Shown here in pieces: positions 1-9,655 of a DNA stretch of 64,000 nt. The DNA comes from Brevundimonas sp. Leaf363. Lineage in GTDB: Bacteria; Pseudomonadota; Alphaproteobacteria; Caulobacterales; Caulobacteraceae. A program made the translations under genes and the position numbers. Within the stretch, counting starts at the first letter, position 1; every line of letters starts with the position of its first letter. The stretch is taken from the NCBI RefSeq assembly GCF_001424025.1, contig NZ_LMPZ01000002.1, positions 604,714 to 668,713 of the forward strand, written 5' to 3'. A model generated the notes under the pieces. The model saw only the letters and a list, made by a program, of their open reading frames with translations, had not been told where the DNA came from and made no database searches.

Positions 1-287
1 GTCAGATACTTTTCGCTCAGCAGCCGCAGCCACTCCTCCGGCACGTCCATAGACAGCGCATCGCCCGGCCCGACCGTCTCGACGCCGGCGAAGACCTTGC
101 CGAAGATCTGATCAAAACGGTCGTAGTGTTTCTCATCCTTCACCAGCACGGCGCGCGACAGGTGATAGAAAGCGTCCACCCGCCGATCCGACACGCCACG
201 ATCCAGCGCTTCCATCAGATGCAGCCACTCCTTCAGCGACACCGGAACCCGGGCCTCGCGCAGGGCGGTGAAGAAGGGGAGGAGCAT
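1..287 (-). CDS. CoxE-like VWA domain protein (partial, C-terminus off the left edge)
   Basis: The visible 95 codons read from an ATG at 287 toward the left edge and do not reach a stop. The N-terminus (MLLPFFTALREARVPVS, then a conserved KEWL and a Ser-Arg-Ala stretch) resembles the start of CoxE/VWA-containing proteins, which often work with a MoxR-type AAA+ ATPase. The metal-binding MIDAS motif that would prove a VWA fold lies outside the window. The gene starts 20 bp after the stop of the GNAT gene on the same strand, so the two may be cotranscribed. The family call rests on recognising the N-terminal pattern only. Confidence 0.6.
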   Translation of the reverse strand, partial: MLLPFFTALREARVPVSLKEWLHLMEALDRGVSDRRVDAFYHLSRAVLVKDEKHYDRFDQIFGKVFAGVETVGPGDALSMDVPEEWLRLLSEKYL

Positions 288-307
288 CGAAGGACCGTGA
301 GCCGGGA

Positions 308-832
308 TCAGCCGCGCCGCAAGATGAACTCGTGGTCCAGCCAGGCGCCGACGGGGTAGTCATATTCGCCGACCTTCTCGAAACCATAGGCGGCGTAAAG
401 CTTCTGGGCCTTGAGGTTGCCGCTCCACACGCCGATCCACAGGGGGCCGTCGGTATTGGCCTCCATCCACTCCAGCGACTGCTTCAGCAGTCCTGTGCCG
501 AGGCCGAGGCCTTGCGCGGCCTTGCCGACGTACAGGCGGCGCAGCTCCATGTGAGAGGGGCGCGCGTCGAGGTGGGGCAGGCTGTTGGGGCCGGTGTTGG
601 CGAAGGCCAGCAGTTCGCCGCCGCGGTCGGCCACCCACCAGGCGGCGCCCGGCTCCGCCAGCTTCTTCGCCGTCGCCGCCTCGCTGAACCCTGCATCCAG
701 GAAGCTGGCCAGATCGTCCTTCGGATAGGGGATGCCGAAACCGGTGACGAAGGTGTCGATGAAGGTCTGGCGGCCGACGGCCCCGAGGGCGGCGGCGTCG
801 TCCGGGCGGGCGGGGCGGATGTCGATGCTCAT
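308..832 (-). CDS. GNAT family N-acetyltransferase
   Basis: A 174-residue protein with the layout of a single-domain GNAT enzyme, which transfers an acetyl group from acetyl-CoA to an amine. It opens with an IRPARPDDAAAL strand-helix, has a central MELRRLYVGK strand, and then a Q-G-L-G-L-G-T-G segment that fits the acetyl-CoA pyrophosphate loop (Q/R-x-x-G-x-G/A). The C-terminal NLKAQKLYAAYGF is the usual helix before the last strands. The substrate cannot be told from the sequence. It lies upstream of the VWA gene on the same strand and 61 bp from the divergent deacetylase gene. Confidence 0.85.
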   Translation of the reverse strand: MSIDIRPARPDDAAALGAVGRQTFIDTFVTGFGIPYPKDDLASFLDAGFSEAATAKKLAEPGAAWWVADRGGELLAFANTGPNSLPHLDARPSHMELRRLYVGKAAQGLGLGTGLLKQSLEWMEANTDGPLWIGVWSGNLKAQKLYAAYGFEKVGEYDYPVGAWLDHEFILRRG

Positions 833-893
833 CTCGTGCCTCTAGCATCAAACGCCGCTCGCGGGAGCCGGACGGGCGCGCTAGGATCGGCGG

Positions 894-1814
894 ATGTCGG
901 TGACCCTTTTCACCCATTCCCACATGGTCGCGCACAATGCGGGCGAGGGGCATCCCGAGCGGCCGGCGCGGTTGACGGCGGTGCTGGACGCACTGGCGGA
1001 CGGCGCCCTGGCGCGCGACCGGCGCGAGGCGACCGAGGCGTCGGTCGCGGATCTCGAGCGGGTGCATCCGGCCGACCATGTGGCGCGCCTGCTCGGGGCG
1101 GAGCCTTCGTCGGGCTTCAATCGGCTGGATGCGGACACGGTTCTTTCGCCCGGCAGTCTGCGCGCGGCGCGGCTGGCGGCCGGCGCGGTCGTCGATGCGG
1201 TGCGAGCCGTGGCGCGGGGCGAGATGGCGCGGGCCTTCGCCGCCGTGCGCCCGCCGGGCCACCACGCCGAGCCCGACCGCGCCATGGGCTTCTGCCTGTT
1301 CTCCAACGTCGCCGTCGCCGCGCGCGTCGCGCAGGCCGAGGGGATGGCGCGGGTGGCGGTGATCGACTTCGACGTCCACCACGGCAACGGCACCCAGGCC
1401 GCGTTCGAGGCGGACGACGCCCTGTTCCTGGGGTCCATCCACCAGATGCCCCTCTATCCCGGCACGGGCGCGGCCAGCGAGACGGGCGTGGGCAACATCG
1501 TCAATGCGCCGGTGCCGCCCCATGCGGCGCGCGAGGCGTGGCGCGCGGCCTTCGCCAGCCGCCTGATGCCCGCGCTCGATTCGTTCGCGCCGGACCTGGT
1601 GCTGATCTCGTCCGGCTTCGACGCCCATCGCCGCGACCCCTTGGCGCACCAGTCGCTGGAGGCGGAGGACTTCGCCTGGGCCACGCGGGCGGTTCTGGAC
1701 GTCGCGCGCGCCCGGTGTGGCGGCAAGGTTGTTTCGTCGCTCGAGGGGGGCTACGACCTCGAAGGGCTCGGCCGTTCCGCCGCAGCTCACGTTCAGGCGC
1801 TCGGGGAGGACTGA
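894..1814 (+). CDS. Histone deacetylase / acetylpolyamine amidohydrolase family protein
   Basis: A 306-residue zinc-dependent amidohydrolase of the HDAC superfamily, probably cytoplasmic. Visible signatures are the tandem His of [11 protein letters not shown], the metal-binding [10 protein letters not shown], and [12 protein letters not shown] with the third ligand Asp. The active-site residues therefore look intact and the length is normal for the class II-like bacterial family. Bacterial members deacetylate acetylpolyamines, acetoin-pathway compounds or acetyl-lysine; the substrate here is not evident. It is divergent from the GNAT acetyltransferase, an adjacency that may or may not be functional. 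The ATG at 894 gives the expected N-terminus with the [13 protein letters not shown] motif. Confidence 0.9.
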   Translation: MSVTLFTHSHMVAHNAGEGHPERPARLTAVLDALADGALARDRREATEASVADLERVHPADHVARLLGAEPSSGFNRLDADTVLSPGSLRAARLAAGAVVDAVRAVARGEMARAFAAVRPPGHHAEPDRAMGFCLFSNVAVAARVAQAEGMARVAVIDFDVHHGNGTQAAFEADDALFLGSIHQMPLYPGTGAASETGVGNIVNAPVPPHAAREAWRAAFASRLMPALDSFAPDLVLISSGFDAHRRDPLAHQSLEAEDFAWATRAVLDVARARCGGKVVSSLEGGYDLEGLGRSAAAHVQALGED

Positions 1815-1845
1815 GGACGCCCATCGAGTGGTTCGTCCCAACGTC

Positions 1846-2481
1846 ATGACCGTGCACCAGCCGATTCCCGCCGACGAGGCCCAGCCCGTCACCGACCTGG
1901 TGGCCCAGAAGCCCGGCGCCATCATCCTGACCCGCCACGGCGAGCCGGCCCTGTCGCGCAAATGTCTGATCTCGGCCAGGCAGTACGGCGACTGGTGGGG
2001 CAAGTATGAGATCGGCGGCCTGCTGGCCGGCCAGACGCCGCCGCCGGAACTGCTGATCGCGGCCGAAGGCGCCGGGGTCATCTACGCCTCGACCCGCCCG
2101 CGCGCGCAGGAAACGGCCATCGCCGCGGCGCGCGGCAAGGCGATCGTCTCGGACGCCCTGTTCATCGAGGCGCCGCTGCCGCCGCCGAACTTCCCCGACT
2201 GGTTCAAGCTGTCGCCGAAATGGTGGGGCGTGGTGTCGCGCTTCTGGTGGCACGCCTTCGATCATCACGACGGCCAGGAGACGCGCCGTCAGGCCGAGGC
2301 GCGGGCCGAACAGGCGGCGCAGGTTCTGATCGATCGGGCCTCGGGCGGCCGCGACGTGCTGGTCTTTGCGCACGGCTACTTCAACCATATGGTCGGCCGC
2401 CGCCTGAAGGCGGACGGCTGGCGACTGGCCCATAATCAGGGCTTCAAATACTGGTCGCAGCGCCGGTACGAGAAGCGCTGA
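1846..2481 (+). CDS. Histidine phosphatase family protein
   Basis: A 211-residue protein of the phosphoglycerate mutase-like superfamily. The catalytic motif is LTRHGEP near residue 29, where the His becomes phosphorylated. A second His is in FAHGYFNHM near residue 180, and STRPRAQETA supplies the expected phosphate-pocket Arg. The open frame extends upstream into the deacetylase gene, but the ATG at 1846 gives a compact N-terminus and avoids that overlap. The substrate is unknown. The following xseB starts 49 bp later, so the gene may be the first of that transcript. Confidence 0.85.
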   Translation: MTVHQPIPADEAQPVTDLVAQKPGAIILTRHGEPALSRKCLISARQYGDWWGKYEIGGLLAGQTPPPELLIAAEGAGVIYASTRPRAQETAIAAARGKAIVSDALFIEAPLPPPNFPDWFKLSPKWWGVVSRFWWHAFDHHDGQETRRQAEARAEQAAQVLIDRASGGRDVLVFAHGYFNHMVGRRLKADGWRLAHNQGFKYWSQRRYEKR

Positions 2482-2530
2482 CTTCGCCTGACCGTTGAAC
2501 CGCCGCGCGGGCCTCTCTAAGGCATTGCGT

Positions 2531-2776
2531 ATGACCGATGCGGCCCCCCAATCCGACCTCAGCTTCGAACAGGCGCTCGCGCGGCTTGAGACCATCGTCT
2601 CGCGCCTGGAGTCCGGCCAGGCCCCGCTGGAGGAATCGATCGCTCTCTACGAAGAAGGCGCCCAGCTGAAGGCCCTGTGCGAGGCGCGGTTGAAGGCCGC
2701 GCAGCTGCGGGTCGAGAAGATCGTCATGGGCCCGGACGGTCAGGCCAAGGGCGTCGAACCGGCCGAGTTCGGCTGA
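2531..2776 (+). CDS. xseB: Exodeoxyribonuclease VII small subunit
   Basis: An 81-residue protein with the whole XseB helical domain: [16 protein letters not shown], then [15 protein letters not shown] and a helix rich in Leu and Arg. XseB binds several copies per XseA large subunit and is needed for single-strand-specific exonuclease activity. The ATG at 2531 is preferred over an in-frame start 36 bp upstream because conservation begins shortly after it. The stop overlaps the next ATG (ATGA at 2774-2778). As in many alphaproteobacteria it lies upstream of ispA and dxs, whereas xseA is 14 kb away in this window. Confidence 0.93.
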   Translation: MTDAAPQSDLSFEQALARLETIVSRLESGQAPLEESIALYEEGAQLKALCEARLKAAQLRVEKIVMGPDGQAKGVEPAEFG

Positions 2777-3132
2777 TGACCGGCGATGCGCGCGCGCCGC
2801 AGATCGTCTTCGAAGACTTCCAGAAGGTCGATATCCGGGTGGGGCAGGTCGTGAAGGCCGAACCCTTCCCGGAGGCGCGCAAGCCGGCCTTCAAGCTGAC
2901 CATCGACTTCGGACCAGACATCGGCCTGAAGCGGTCGTCCGCCCAGATCACCCGCCATTACACGCCCGAGCAGCTGAACGGCCGCAAGGTCGCCGCCGTG
3001 GTCAACTTCCCGCCGCGCCAGATCGGGCCGTTCATGTCCGAGGTGCTGACGCTGGGCTTCCCGGATGCGGACGGCGAGGTTGTGCTGGTCGGGGTCGATC
3101 GCGACCTGCCGCTGGGCGGGAGACTGTTTTGA
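2776..3132 (+). CDS. csaA: CsaA-type tRNA-binding protein
   Basis: A 118-residue single-domain protein with the tRNA-binding OB fold (also found at the C-terminus of methionyl- and phenylalanyl-tRNA synthetases). The pattern [12 protein letters not shown] at the start, then [12 protein letters not shown] and [18 protein letters not shown], is the CsaA signature. CsaA dimers bind tRNA and have been proposed to act in secretion or as chaperones; the cellular role is not settled. The ATG overlaps the xseB stop and the gene's stop overlaps the TTG of ispA, so translation is probably coupled along the operon. Its placement between xseB and ispA is an unusual insertion into that pair. Confidence 0.88.
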   Translation: MTGDARAPQIVFEDFQKVDIRVGQVVKAEPFPEARKPAFKLTIDFGPDIGLKRSSAQITRHYTPEQLNGRKVAAVVNFPPRQIGPFMSEVLTLGFPDADGEVVLVGVDRDLPLGGRLF

Positions 3133-4040
3133 GGGTCGTCGCAGCCAACTCGCCCGAACAGGCCGTCATCGACCGGGTGGCGGAGGTCGCCGACCTGGTC
3201 ACCGTGGCGCTGGATCAGTTGCTGCCGCGTGCGGAAGGGCCGGAATCGCGGCTGACCGAGGCCATGCGCTATGCGGCGCTGGGGCCGGGCAAGCGGTTGC
3301 GGCCCTTCTTCGCCCTGGAGGCCGGGCGGCTGTTCGATCTGGACGAACGCAGCGTCCTGCGCGCCGCCTGCGCTCTGGAATGCGTCCACGCCTACAGTCT
3401 GGTTCACGACGACCTGCCCTGCATGGACGACGACGACATGCGCCGGGGCCGCCCCACCGTGCACCGCGCCTATGACGAGGCGACGGCAGTGCTGGCCGGC
3501 GATGCGCTGCAGACCGCCGCCTTCGACATCCTCCTGCACGATGACACTCACGACGACGCGGCCGTACGCTGCGAGCTGGCGGCGCGGCTGTCGCTGGCCA
3601 GCGGCGCGCGGGGCATGGCGGGCGGCCAGATGATCGACCTGCTCGGCGTGCGCGACGATCTGGGCGGGGTCGCGCGGATGCAGCGGTTGAAAACCGGGGC
3701 CCTGTTCACCTACGCCTTCGAGATCCCGCTGATCATCGCGGATGCGTCGGGCCCGCACCGCCACGCCTTGATCAGCTTCGCGCACGACATCGGCCTGGCC
3801 TACCAGATCGTCGACGACCTGCTGGACGTCGAGGGTGACGCGGCCGTTCTGGGCAAGGCGGCGGGCGGCAAGGATGCGGCCCTGGGCAAGACCAACTTCG
3901 TCACCCTTCTCGGGATCGATCAGGCCAAGAGCCGCGTCGCCCATTTGCGGGAACAGGCACGTGCGCATCTGGATGTTTTCGGCCGCGACGCGGAAATCCT
4001 GAAAGCCAGCGTGGACTTTGTGCTAGATCGTCGTTCCTGA
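3129..4040 (+). CDS. ispA: Farnesyl/geranylgeranyl diphosphate synthase (short-chain polyprenyl synthase)
   Basis: A 303-residue class I trans-prenyltransferase that condenses IPP with allylic diphosphates. The first aspartate-rich motif is in [15 protein letters not shown], which has the two-residue insertion of the bacterial (type II FPP) form; the second is DDLLDVEGD. The [11 protein letters not shown] segment provides the conserved GKR for diphosphate binding. The start is a TTG overlapping the csaA stop, because no ATG lies before the conserved part. The product length (C15 or C20) cannot be fixed by eye. dxs follows 58 bp downstream, so the operon supplies precursors for quinones, hopanoids and carotenoids. 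Confidence 0.93.
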   Translation: MRVVAANSPEQAVIDRVAEVADLVTVALDQLLPRAEGPESRLTEAMRYAALGPGKRLRPFFALEAGRLFDLDERSVLRAACALECVHAYSLVHDDLPCMDDDDMRRGRPTVHRAYDEATAVLAGDALQTAAFDILLHDDTHDDAAVRCELAARLSLASGARGMAGGQMIDLLGVRDDLGGVARMQRLKTGALFTYAFEIPLIIADASGPHRHALISFAHDIGLAYQIVDDLLDVEGDAAVLGKAAGGKDAALGKTNFVTLLGIDQAKSRVAHLREQARAHLDVFGRDAEILKASVDFVLDRRS

Positions 4041-4098
4041 TCGCCGCACTCCGCTCTTCAGGCTTTCAACGTCAGGTCGCGTGGTTATAGACTCCCGA

Positions 4099-6009
4099 AT
4101 GCCCGAAACGCCGTTGCTCGACACCGTCACCGTTCCCGCCGACACGCGGGGCTTCTCGACGGCCCAGCTGAGGCAGCTTGCGGACGAGCTGCGGGCCGAG
4201 ACGATCGACGCGGTATCGGTCACCGGCGGCCACCTGGGCAGCGCCCTGGGCGTGGTCGAACTGACCGTCGCGCTGCACCATGTGTTCGAGACGCCGGACG
4301 ACATCCTGATCTGGGACGTCGGCCACCAGTGCTATCCGCACAAGATCCTGACCGGGCGGCGCGACCGCATCCGCACCCTGCGCCAGGGCGACGGGCTGTC
4401 GGGCTTCACCAAGCGTTCCGAGAGCGAATACGACCCGTTCGGAGCGGCCCACGCCTCGACCTCCATCTCGGCGGCCCTGGGCTTCGCGGCGGCGCGGGAT
4501 CAGCAAGGCAAGGCCAACAAGGTCGTGGCCGTGATCGGCGACGGCTCGATGTCCGCCGGCATGGCCTATGAGGCGATGAACAACGCCGTCGAGGGCACCA
4601 ACGGCCAGTTGATGGTCGTGCTGAACGACAACGACATGTCCATCGCCCCGCCGGTCGGCGGCATGAGCGCCTATCTGGCCAAGCTGGTCTCGGGCGGCGC
4701 CTATCGCAGCGTCCGCAAGCTGGGCCGCGACTTCGCCCAGCATCTGCCGCGTCCATTCCGGCAGGCCGCCAAGAAGGCCGAGGAATACGCCCGGGGCATG
4801 GTCACCGGCGGCACCTTCTTCGAGGAACTGGGCTTCTACTACGTGGGGCCGATCGACGGGCACGACATGGAGCACCTGGTTCCGGTGCTGAAGAATGCGG
4901 CCGCCATCACGGATCGCCCGGTGCTGGTCCACGTCGTGACCCAGAAGGGCAAGGGCTATGCCCCCGCCGAGGACAGCGCCGATAAATACCACGGCGTCGT
5001 CAAGTTCGACGTCGTTTCGGGCAAGCAGGCCAAGGCGATTTCCAACGCGCCCAGCTACACCAAGGTGTTCGGGACCGAGTTGATCAAGCACGCCCGGCGC
5101 GATCCCAAGGTGGTGGCCATCACCGCCGCCATGCCCACCGGCACCGGTCTGGACCTGTTCGGCCAGGCCTTCCCGGACCGCACCTATGACGTCGGGATCG
5201 CCGAGCAGCACGCGGTGACCTTCGCGGCCGGTCTGGCGGCGGACGGCATGAAGCCGTTCTGCGCCATCTATTCAACCTTCCTCCAGCGCGGCTACGATCA
5301 GGTCGTCCACGACGTGGCGATCCAGAAGCTGCCGGTGCGTTTCGCCATGGACCGGGCGGGTCTGGTCGGCGCGGACGGCGCGACCCACGCGGGCAGCTTC
5401 GACATCGGCTTCATGGGCGCCCTGCCGGGCATGGTGCTGATGGCCGCCGCCGACGAGGCCGACCTGGCCGCCATGATCGCCACCGCCTGCGAGATCGACG
5501 ACCGCCCCAGCGCTTTCCGCTATCCGCGCGGCGACGGCGTAGGCGTCGAAATCCCCGATCTGGCCGCGCCGCTGGAAATCGGCCGGGGCCGCATCGTCCG
5601 CGAAGGCACGTCGGTCGCCCTGCTGTCGCTGGGCACCCGTTTGCAGGAGACGCTGAAGGCCGCCGATCTGCTGGCCGCGCGCGGTGTGTCGGCCACGGTC
5701 GCGGACGCCCGCTTCGCCAAGCCGCTGGACGCCGAACTGATCCTGCGTCTGGCGCGCGAGCACGAGGCGCTTATCACGGTGGAGGAGGGCGCCATGGGCG
5801 GCTTCGGCGCCTTTGTCCTGCAGTTGCTGGCCGAGGAGGGCGCGCTGGATCACGGGCTGAAGGTCCGCAGCCTGCACCTGCCCGACGTCTTCCAGGACCA
5901 GGACAAGCCCGAGGTCCAATACGCCGAGGCCGGCTTGAACGCCGAGCACATCGCCGCGACGGCCCTGGTCGCCCTGGGCGTCGACGCCAGCCGCGCGGCG
6001 CGGGCTTAA
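4099..6009 (+). CDS. dxs: 1-deoxy-D-xylulose-5-phosphate synthase
   Basis: A 636-residue thiamine-diphosphate enzyme that condenses pyruvate and glyceraldehyde 3-phosphate in the first step of the MEP pathway. Visible features are [18 protein letters not shown] near residue 45, the cofactor motif [16 protein letters not shown] (GDG to NN), and the transketolase pyrimidine domain with [13 protein letters not shown], whose Glu contacts the aminopyrimidine ring. The C-terminal domain ([10 protein letters not shown]) is complete. A GTG 18 bp upstream is also in frame, but the ATG at 4099 gives the usual N-terminus. It is the last gene of the xseB-csaA-ispA run, followed by a repeat element. Confidence 0.96.
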   Translation: MPETPLLDTVTVPADTRGFSTAQLRQLADELRAETIDAVSVTGGHLGSALGVVELTVALHHVFETPDDILIWDVGHQCYPHKILTGRRDRIRTLRQGDGLSGFTKRSESEYDPFGAAHASTSISAALGFAAARDQQGKANKVVAVIGDGSMSAGMAYEAMNNAVEGTNGQLMVVLNDNDMSIAPPVGGMSAYLAKLVSGGAYRSVRKLGRDFAQHLPRPFRQAAKKAEEYARGMVTGGTFFEELGFYYVGPIDGHDMEHLVPVLKNAAAITDRPVLVHVVTQKGKGYAPAEDSADKYHGVVKFDVVSGKQAKAISNAPSYTKVFGTELIKHARRDPKVVAITAAMPTGTGLDLFGQAFPDRTYDVGIAEQHAVTFAAGLAADGMKPFCAIYSTFLQRGYDQVVHDVAIQKLPVRFAMDRAGLVGADGATHAGSFDIGFMGALPGMVLMAAADEADLAAMIATACEIDDRPSAFRYPRGDGVGVEIPDLAAPLEIGRGRIVREGTSVALLSLGTRLQETLKAADLLAARGVSATVADARFAKPLDAELILRLAREHEALITVEEGAMGGFGAFVLQLLAEEGALDHGLKVRSLHLPDVFQDQDKPEVQYAEAGLNAEHIAATALVALGVDASRAARA

Positions 6010-6020
6010 TCTACCAAGTG

Positions 6021-6121
6021 TGAGGGGTGGAGGGTCACAGGAGAGGGCGCACCCCTCACCCTTTCGGCTTACCCAATCGCTTCGCTCTTGGAGCCTCAAG
6101 CCCTCTCCCTCTGGGAGAGGG
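6021..6121. repeat. Copy 1 (partial) of a palindromic intergenic element
   Basis: This stretch after dxs carries the right arm of an element found twice more in the window: CACCCCTCACCCTTTCGGC, then a TCGCTtCGCTCTtGGAGCCTCAAGCC core, ending in CCCTCTCCCTCTGGGAGAGGG, itself a hairpin. The left arm is shortened to the TGAGGGGTGGAGGG fragment. It occupies most of the dxs-HAD gap and may act as a weak transcription terminator for dxs. Confidence 0.8.
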
Positions 6122-6213
6122 AATTCGGTAGCGAGCAATATTCTTCGCGCGCCCGATCCCGGCGCCGTCCGGACACGCTTCTCTCTGCGCCGTTCGGACG
6201 CTAAGCAGCCGCC

Positions 6214-7095
6214 ATGCCCGATCCTGCCCAGACGCCCCGCATCCTCGAACACCTGTCCGAGGTCGCCGCCGATTATGACGTGCTGCTGTGCGACGTCTGG
6301 GGCGTGATCCACAACGGTCGCGAAAGCTGGCCCGCCGCCTATGGCGCGCTGCAGGCCTTCAAGGATGCGGGCGGCGCGGTCATCCTGATCTCCAACGCCC
6401 CGCGCCCTTCGGCGGCGGTGCATGAACAGCTGGATCTGCTGAAGGTGCCGCGCAACTGCTGGGACGCCTTCGTCACATCGGGCGACGCGACGCGCGTCGA
6501 GCTGGGTCGCCGCGCACCGGGTCCGGCTTGGCTGATCGGGCCCGAGCGCGACGCGCCCCTCTATGCCGGTTTGGGCCTCGACACGGCGCACGACGCGGAC
6601 GCCGCCGCCTTCATCTCCGTCACTGGCCCCTACGACGACACGACCGAGACGCCCGAGGACTATCGCGAGCGCCTGACCCCGGCGGCCGCCAAGGGCCTGG
6701 AGCTGATCTGCGCCAACCCCGACCGGGTGGTGCAGCGCGGCGACCAGCTGATCTATTGCGGCGGCGCCCTCGCCGATCTGTACGAAAGCCTGGGCGGCCG
6801 TGTCGTCATGGCGGGCAAGCCCTATGCGCCGATCTACGATCTGGCCCTGAAGGAGGCCGAGGTGGTGCGCGGCGGACAGATCGACCGGTCGCGGGTGCTG
6901 TGCATCGGCGACGGCGTCATCACCGACGTGCTGGGCGCCAACAGCCAGGCGCTGGACTGCCTGTTCATCGCGCGCGGCATCCACGGCGACAGCGCGCTGG
7001 GCGCTGACGGCAGGCTGGACGGCGGCAAGACGGCCGACCTGCTGAGGGCCGAAACGGCCTATGCGCGCTACGCGACCGCCGAACTGGCTTGGTAA
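6214..7095 (+). CDS. HAD-superfamily hydrolase, TIGR01459/NagD-like
   Basis: A 293-residue subclass IIA HAD phosphatase. Motif I is LLCDVWGVIHNGRE (the nucleophile Asp followed by V-W-G-V in place of the more usual DxDGT), motif II is the LISNAPRPS stretch, a Lys is in MAGKPYAPIYD, and motif IV is CIGDGVITDVLGA. This combination, with GVIHNG near residue 30, is typical of the TIGR01459 family found in alphaproteobacteria. The substrate is not known. It follows the dxs-side repeat and precedes the MaoC and ribF genes on the same strand. Confidence 0.87.
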   Translation: MPDPAQTPRILEHLSEVAADYDVLLCDVWGVIHNGRESWPAAYGALQAFKDAGGAVILISNAPRPSAAVHEQLDLLKVPRNCWDAFVTSGDATRVELGRRAPGPAWLIGPERDAPLYAGLGLDTAHDADAAAFISVTGPYDDTTETPEDYRERLTPAAAKGLELICANPDRVVQRGDQLIYCGGALADLYESLGGRVVMAGKPYAPIYDLALKEAEVVRGGQIDRSRVLCIGDGVITDVLGANSQALDCLFIARGIHGDSALGADGRLDGGKTADLLRAETAYARYATAELAW

Positions 7096-7133
7096 CTCTC
7101 GCCATTTTGTCGCACGCCGTCTAAACCCGAGCG

Positions 7134-7595
7134 ATGGTCGAAATGGTTACGCAGCATCCGTCCGGCGGATACATCCTGGACGAACTCCACGCCGGCATGG
7201 CGGCGGAGAAACTGGTGCACGTCACCGAGGCCCGCATCCGCCAGTTCGCCGAGGCGTCCGACGACTTCAATCCGGTGCACTTGGACGAGGCCTTCGCCTC
7301 GCGAACGGCCTATCGCGGCCGAATCGCCCACGGACTGCTCAGCGCCTCCTTCGGCTCGGCCGTGGTCGGCACCATCCTGCCGGGCGCAGGCTCCATCTAC
7401 ATTTCCCAGACCCTGGCCTTCCATCTGCCGGTGCGCATCGACGACACGGTGCGCATCGTCATCACGGTGATCTCGGTCGATCAGGAAAGCGCGCGCACCG
7501 AGTTGAAGTGCGAAGGCTTCGTCGGCGACAACCTGATCATGGACGGCGTCGCCGTCGTCCGCGTGCCGCGCCGCCGCAAGCCCGCCAAGGGCTAG
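7134..7595 (+). CDS. MaoC family dehydratase
   Basis: A 153-residue single hot-dog domain protein. The hydratase-2 motif is clear: SDDFNPVHLDEAFA gives the catalytic Asp and His pair, and GRIAHGLLSASFGSAV is the following hot-dog helix. Such proteins are (R)-specific enoyl-CoA hydratases linked to fatty acid oxidation or hydroxyalkanoate metabolism. The ATG at 7134 is used; another ATG lies 9 bp downstream. The gene ends 4 bp before ribF, so the two are probably cotranscribed, without an obvious functional tie. Confidence 0.9.
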   Translation: MVEMVTQHPSGGYILDELHAGMAAEKLVHVTEARIRQFAEASDDFNPVHLDEAFASRTAYRGRIAHGLLSASFGSAVVGTILPGAGSIYISQTLAFHLPVRIDDTVRIVITVISVDQESARTELKCEGFVGDNLIMDGVAVVRVPRRRKPAKG

Positions 7596-7599
7596 ACCC

Positions 7600-8544
7600 T
7601 TGGCCGCGCGGATCATCCGCGACTGGCGCGGGCTGGACGCCGCCGACCAGGGTGCGGCCGTGGCGGTCGGCGCCTTCGACGGCGTGCACCGCGGCCACCA
7701 GGCCGTCATCGCCGAGGCCAAGGCCGCCGCCGACCGGCTCGGCGCGCCGCTGGGCGTCGTCAGCTTTGATCCGCATCCGCGCCGCTTCTTCCAGAAGGAC
7801 GTCGCCCCATTCCGCATCATGACCGCCGAACAGATGGCCGAGGCGCTGGGTGAGCTGGGCGTGGATCGCCTCTACCTGCTGCCCTTCGACGCCGAGATGG
7901 CCGGCATGACCGACGCCGACTTCGCTCGCCGGGTGCTGGCCGAAGGCCAGGAGGGCGGATTGGGCGTTCGCCACGCCGCCGTCGGCTTCGACTTCACCTT
8001 CGGCAAGGGCCGCACGGGCTCGCCCCAGGCCCTGGCCGGCTACGGCGCCGATCTCGGCTTCACCGTCTCGACCTGCGAACGCCGTGACGATCCCGATGGG
8101 CTGAAGCTGTCGTCCAGCGCCGTGCGCGAGGCGCTGAAGGCCGGCGACATGAACCGCGCCGCCGCCATCCTGGGCCGCTCCTTCGCCATCGAGGGCGTGG
8201 TCGAGCACGGCGACAAGCGTGGCCGGACCATCGGCGTGCCGACCGCCAATGTGCCGCTGGGCGACTACATGCGCCCGGCGTTCGGCGTTTATGCGGTGCG
8301 GGTGCGGCTTCAAGACGGACGTCGCTTCGACGGCGTCGCCAGCCTGGGCGTGCGGCCGATGTTCCCGACCGAGCCCAAGCTGGAAGTCTGGCTGTTCGAC
8401 TTCGACGGCGACCTCTACAGCCAGACCATCGAGACCGAGTTGATCGCCTGGCTGCGCGGCGAAGAAACCTTCGACGGCCTCGGCGCCCTGAAGGCCCAAA
8501 TCGACCGCGACGCCGCCGAGGCCAAACGGATCCTGGCTAGCTGA
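7600..8544 (+). CDS. ribF: Bifunctional riboflavin kinase / FAD synthetase
   Basis: A 314-residue enzyme that makes FMN from riboflavin and then FAD. The N-terminal adenylyltransferase half carries GAFDGVHRGHQAVI (the H-x-G-H nucleotide motif) and KLSSSAVREALKAGD. The C-terminal kinase half has the VEHGDKRGRTIGVPTANV segment, with the conserved P-T-A-N. The length matches the two-domain family. The start is taken as the TTG at 7600, 4 bp after the MaoC stop. It converges on the lipoprotein gene, overlapping its end by 8 bp. Confidence 0.94.
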   Translation: MAARIIRDWRGLDAADQGAAVAVGAFDGVHRGHQAVIAEAKAAADRLGAPLGVVSFDPHPRRFFQKDVAPFRIMTAEQMAEALGELGVDRLYLLPFDAEMAGMTDADFARRVLAEGQEGGLGVRHAAVGFDFTFGKGRTGSPQALAGYGADLGFTVSTCERRDDPDGLKLSSSAVREALKAGDMNRAAAILGRSFAIEGVVEHGDKRGRTIGVPTANVPLGDYMRPAFGVYAVRVRLQDGRRFDGVASLGVRPMFPTEPKLEVWLFDFDGDLYSQTIETELIAWLRGEETFDGLGALKAQIDRDAAEAKRILAS

Positions 8545-9064
8545 TCGCCGCCAGCAACTGGTTCGTCAGCGGCTTCCGACCCGGCACGAGGATGTCGGCG
8601 ATCTTCCAGAAGCGGCCGCCTTCCTTCTCCAGTTTCAGCGTCTGCGTCTTGGCCTCGCCTTCGACGGTGAAGGCGACCACCGCGTCGGCCGTACCTTCGC
8701 CGGTCGGGGTCAGGGTCACGGTCTGCAGCGCCAGCGTCCCGTCCTGGCAGTCGCAGATCGGATTGTAGTTCAGCGTCGGGACCTCGTTGCCCGCCTTGCG
8801 GAAGTAATCGCCGATCAGGGCGTTCAGGGTGCGGTCGTAGATCGGATCGCGTCCGGGCGGCGGCGGCGCGGTGTCGCCCGCTGCCGTCAGCTCATAGACC
8901 GCTCGCACGAAGGGCTCCGGCCCCTCGGTCTGGGCCTGATAGACGGCCGGACGTCCCGGCGGCAGGGCGGCGGCGGGTGGCTCGGTTGGCGCTTTCTCTT
9001 CCGGCGCCGGCTGCGAGCAGGCGGCCAGCACGGCGGCGAAGCCGAGGATCAGAATGGGACGCAT
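8537..9064 (-). CDS. Predicted lipoprotein of unknown function
   Basis: A 175-residue protein with a lipoprotein signal: MRPILILGFAAVLAAC ends in an L-A-A-C lipobox at Cys16, followed by a Pro/Glu/Ala linker. The mature part includes a CDCQD segment and a beta-rich C-terminal half that ends in KPLTNQLLAAIS; by eye it resembles small DUF3828-like lipoproteins, but I cannot confirm that. It lies 26 bp after the start of the gamma-carbonic anhydrase gene on the same strand (which is downstream), and its 3' end overlaps the end of ribF. Confidence 0.75.
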   Translation of the reverse strand: MRPILILGFAAVLAACSQPAPEEKAPTEPPAAALPPGRPAVYQAQTEGPEPFVRAVYELTAAGDTAPPPPGRDPIYDRTLNALIGDYFRKAGNEVPTLNYNPICDCQDGTLALQTVTLTPTGEGTADAVVAFTVEGEAKTQTLKLEKEGGRFWKIADILVPGRKPLTNQLLAAIS

Positions 9065-9090
9065 GAGTTCCTCCTGTCGTTGGCGGGAGG

Positions 9091-9630
9091 CTAGGCCGGA
9101 CCGTCCACCGGCTTCAACCCCGCAGCATAGCGCTTCCAGTTCTGGACGTAGTGCGCCGCTGAGGCCTTCAGAGCCTCGATCTGACCGGGCAGAAGCTCGC
9201 GCACCACCTTGCCCGGCTGGCCCATGACCAGCGAACCGTCGGGGATCACCTTGCCCTCGGTGATCAGGGCGTTGGCTCCGATCAGGCAGTTCTTCCCGAT
9301 CACGGCCCGTCCCAGCACTACCGCTCCAATGCCGATCAGGCTGTTGTCGCCGATGGTGCAGCCGTGGAGCATGGCCAGGTGGCCGACGGTGACCCCTTCG
9401 CCGATGACCAGCGGCTCGCCGGGGTCGGTGTGCAGCACGCTGCCGTCCTGAATGTTGCTGTTTGGACCCACTGTGATGGGATCATTGTCGCCGCGCAGTA
9501 CGGCGCCGAACCAGACACTGGCGCCGGATTTCAGAATCACATCTCCTGCCACCGCTGCATTAGGCGCGATCCAGTATTCGTCCGCGGGCGGAAGCTGCGG
9601 AGACTTGTCGCCCAATGCGTAAACACTCAT
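9091..9630 (-). CDS. Gamma-class carbonic anhydrase family protein
   Basis: A 179-residue left-handed beta-helix protein built from hexapeptide repeats (for example [35 protein letters not shown]). The three zinc/iron-binding histidines are recognisable in [15 protein letters not shown] (two of them). This matches the YrdA/CaiE/gamma-CA family; many members lack measurable anhydrase activity. The ATG at 9630 has a good AGAGG site 8 bases away, so it is preferred over the ATG five codons upstream. A 20-bp dyad lies just upstream. Confidence 0.9.
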   Translation of the reverse strand: MSVYALGDKSPQLPPADEYWIAPNAAVAGDVILKSGASVWFGAVLRGDNDPITVGPNSNIQDGSVLHTDPGEPLVIGEGVTVGHLAMLHGCTIGDNSLIGIGAVVLGRAVIGKNCLIGANALITEGKVIPDGSLVMGQPGKVVRELLPGQIEALKASAAHYVQNWKRYAAGLKPVDGPA

Positions 9631-9655
9631 CCGCACACCTCTCATCTTCTTGAAA

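Noticed and set aside
332..1849. 505-codon + strand open frame across the GNAT and deacetylase region
   Set aside because: Overlaps two genes with clear family motifs in other frames and shows none itself.
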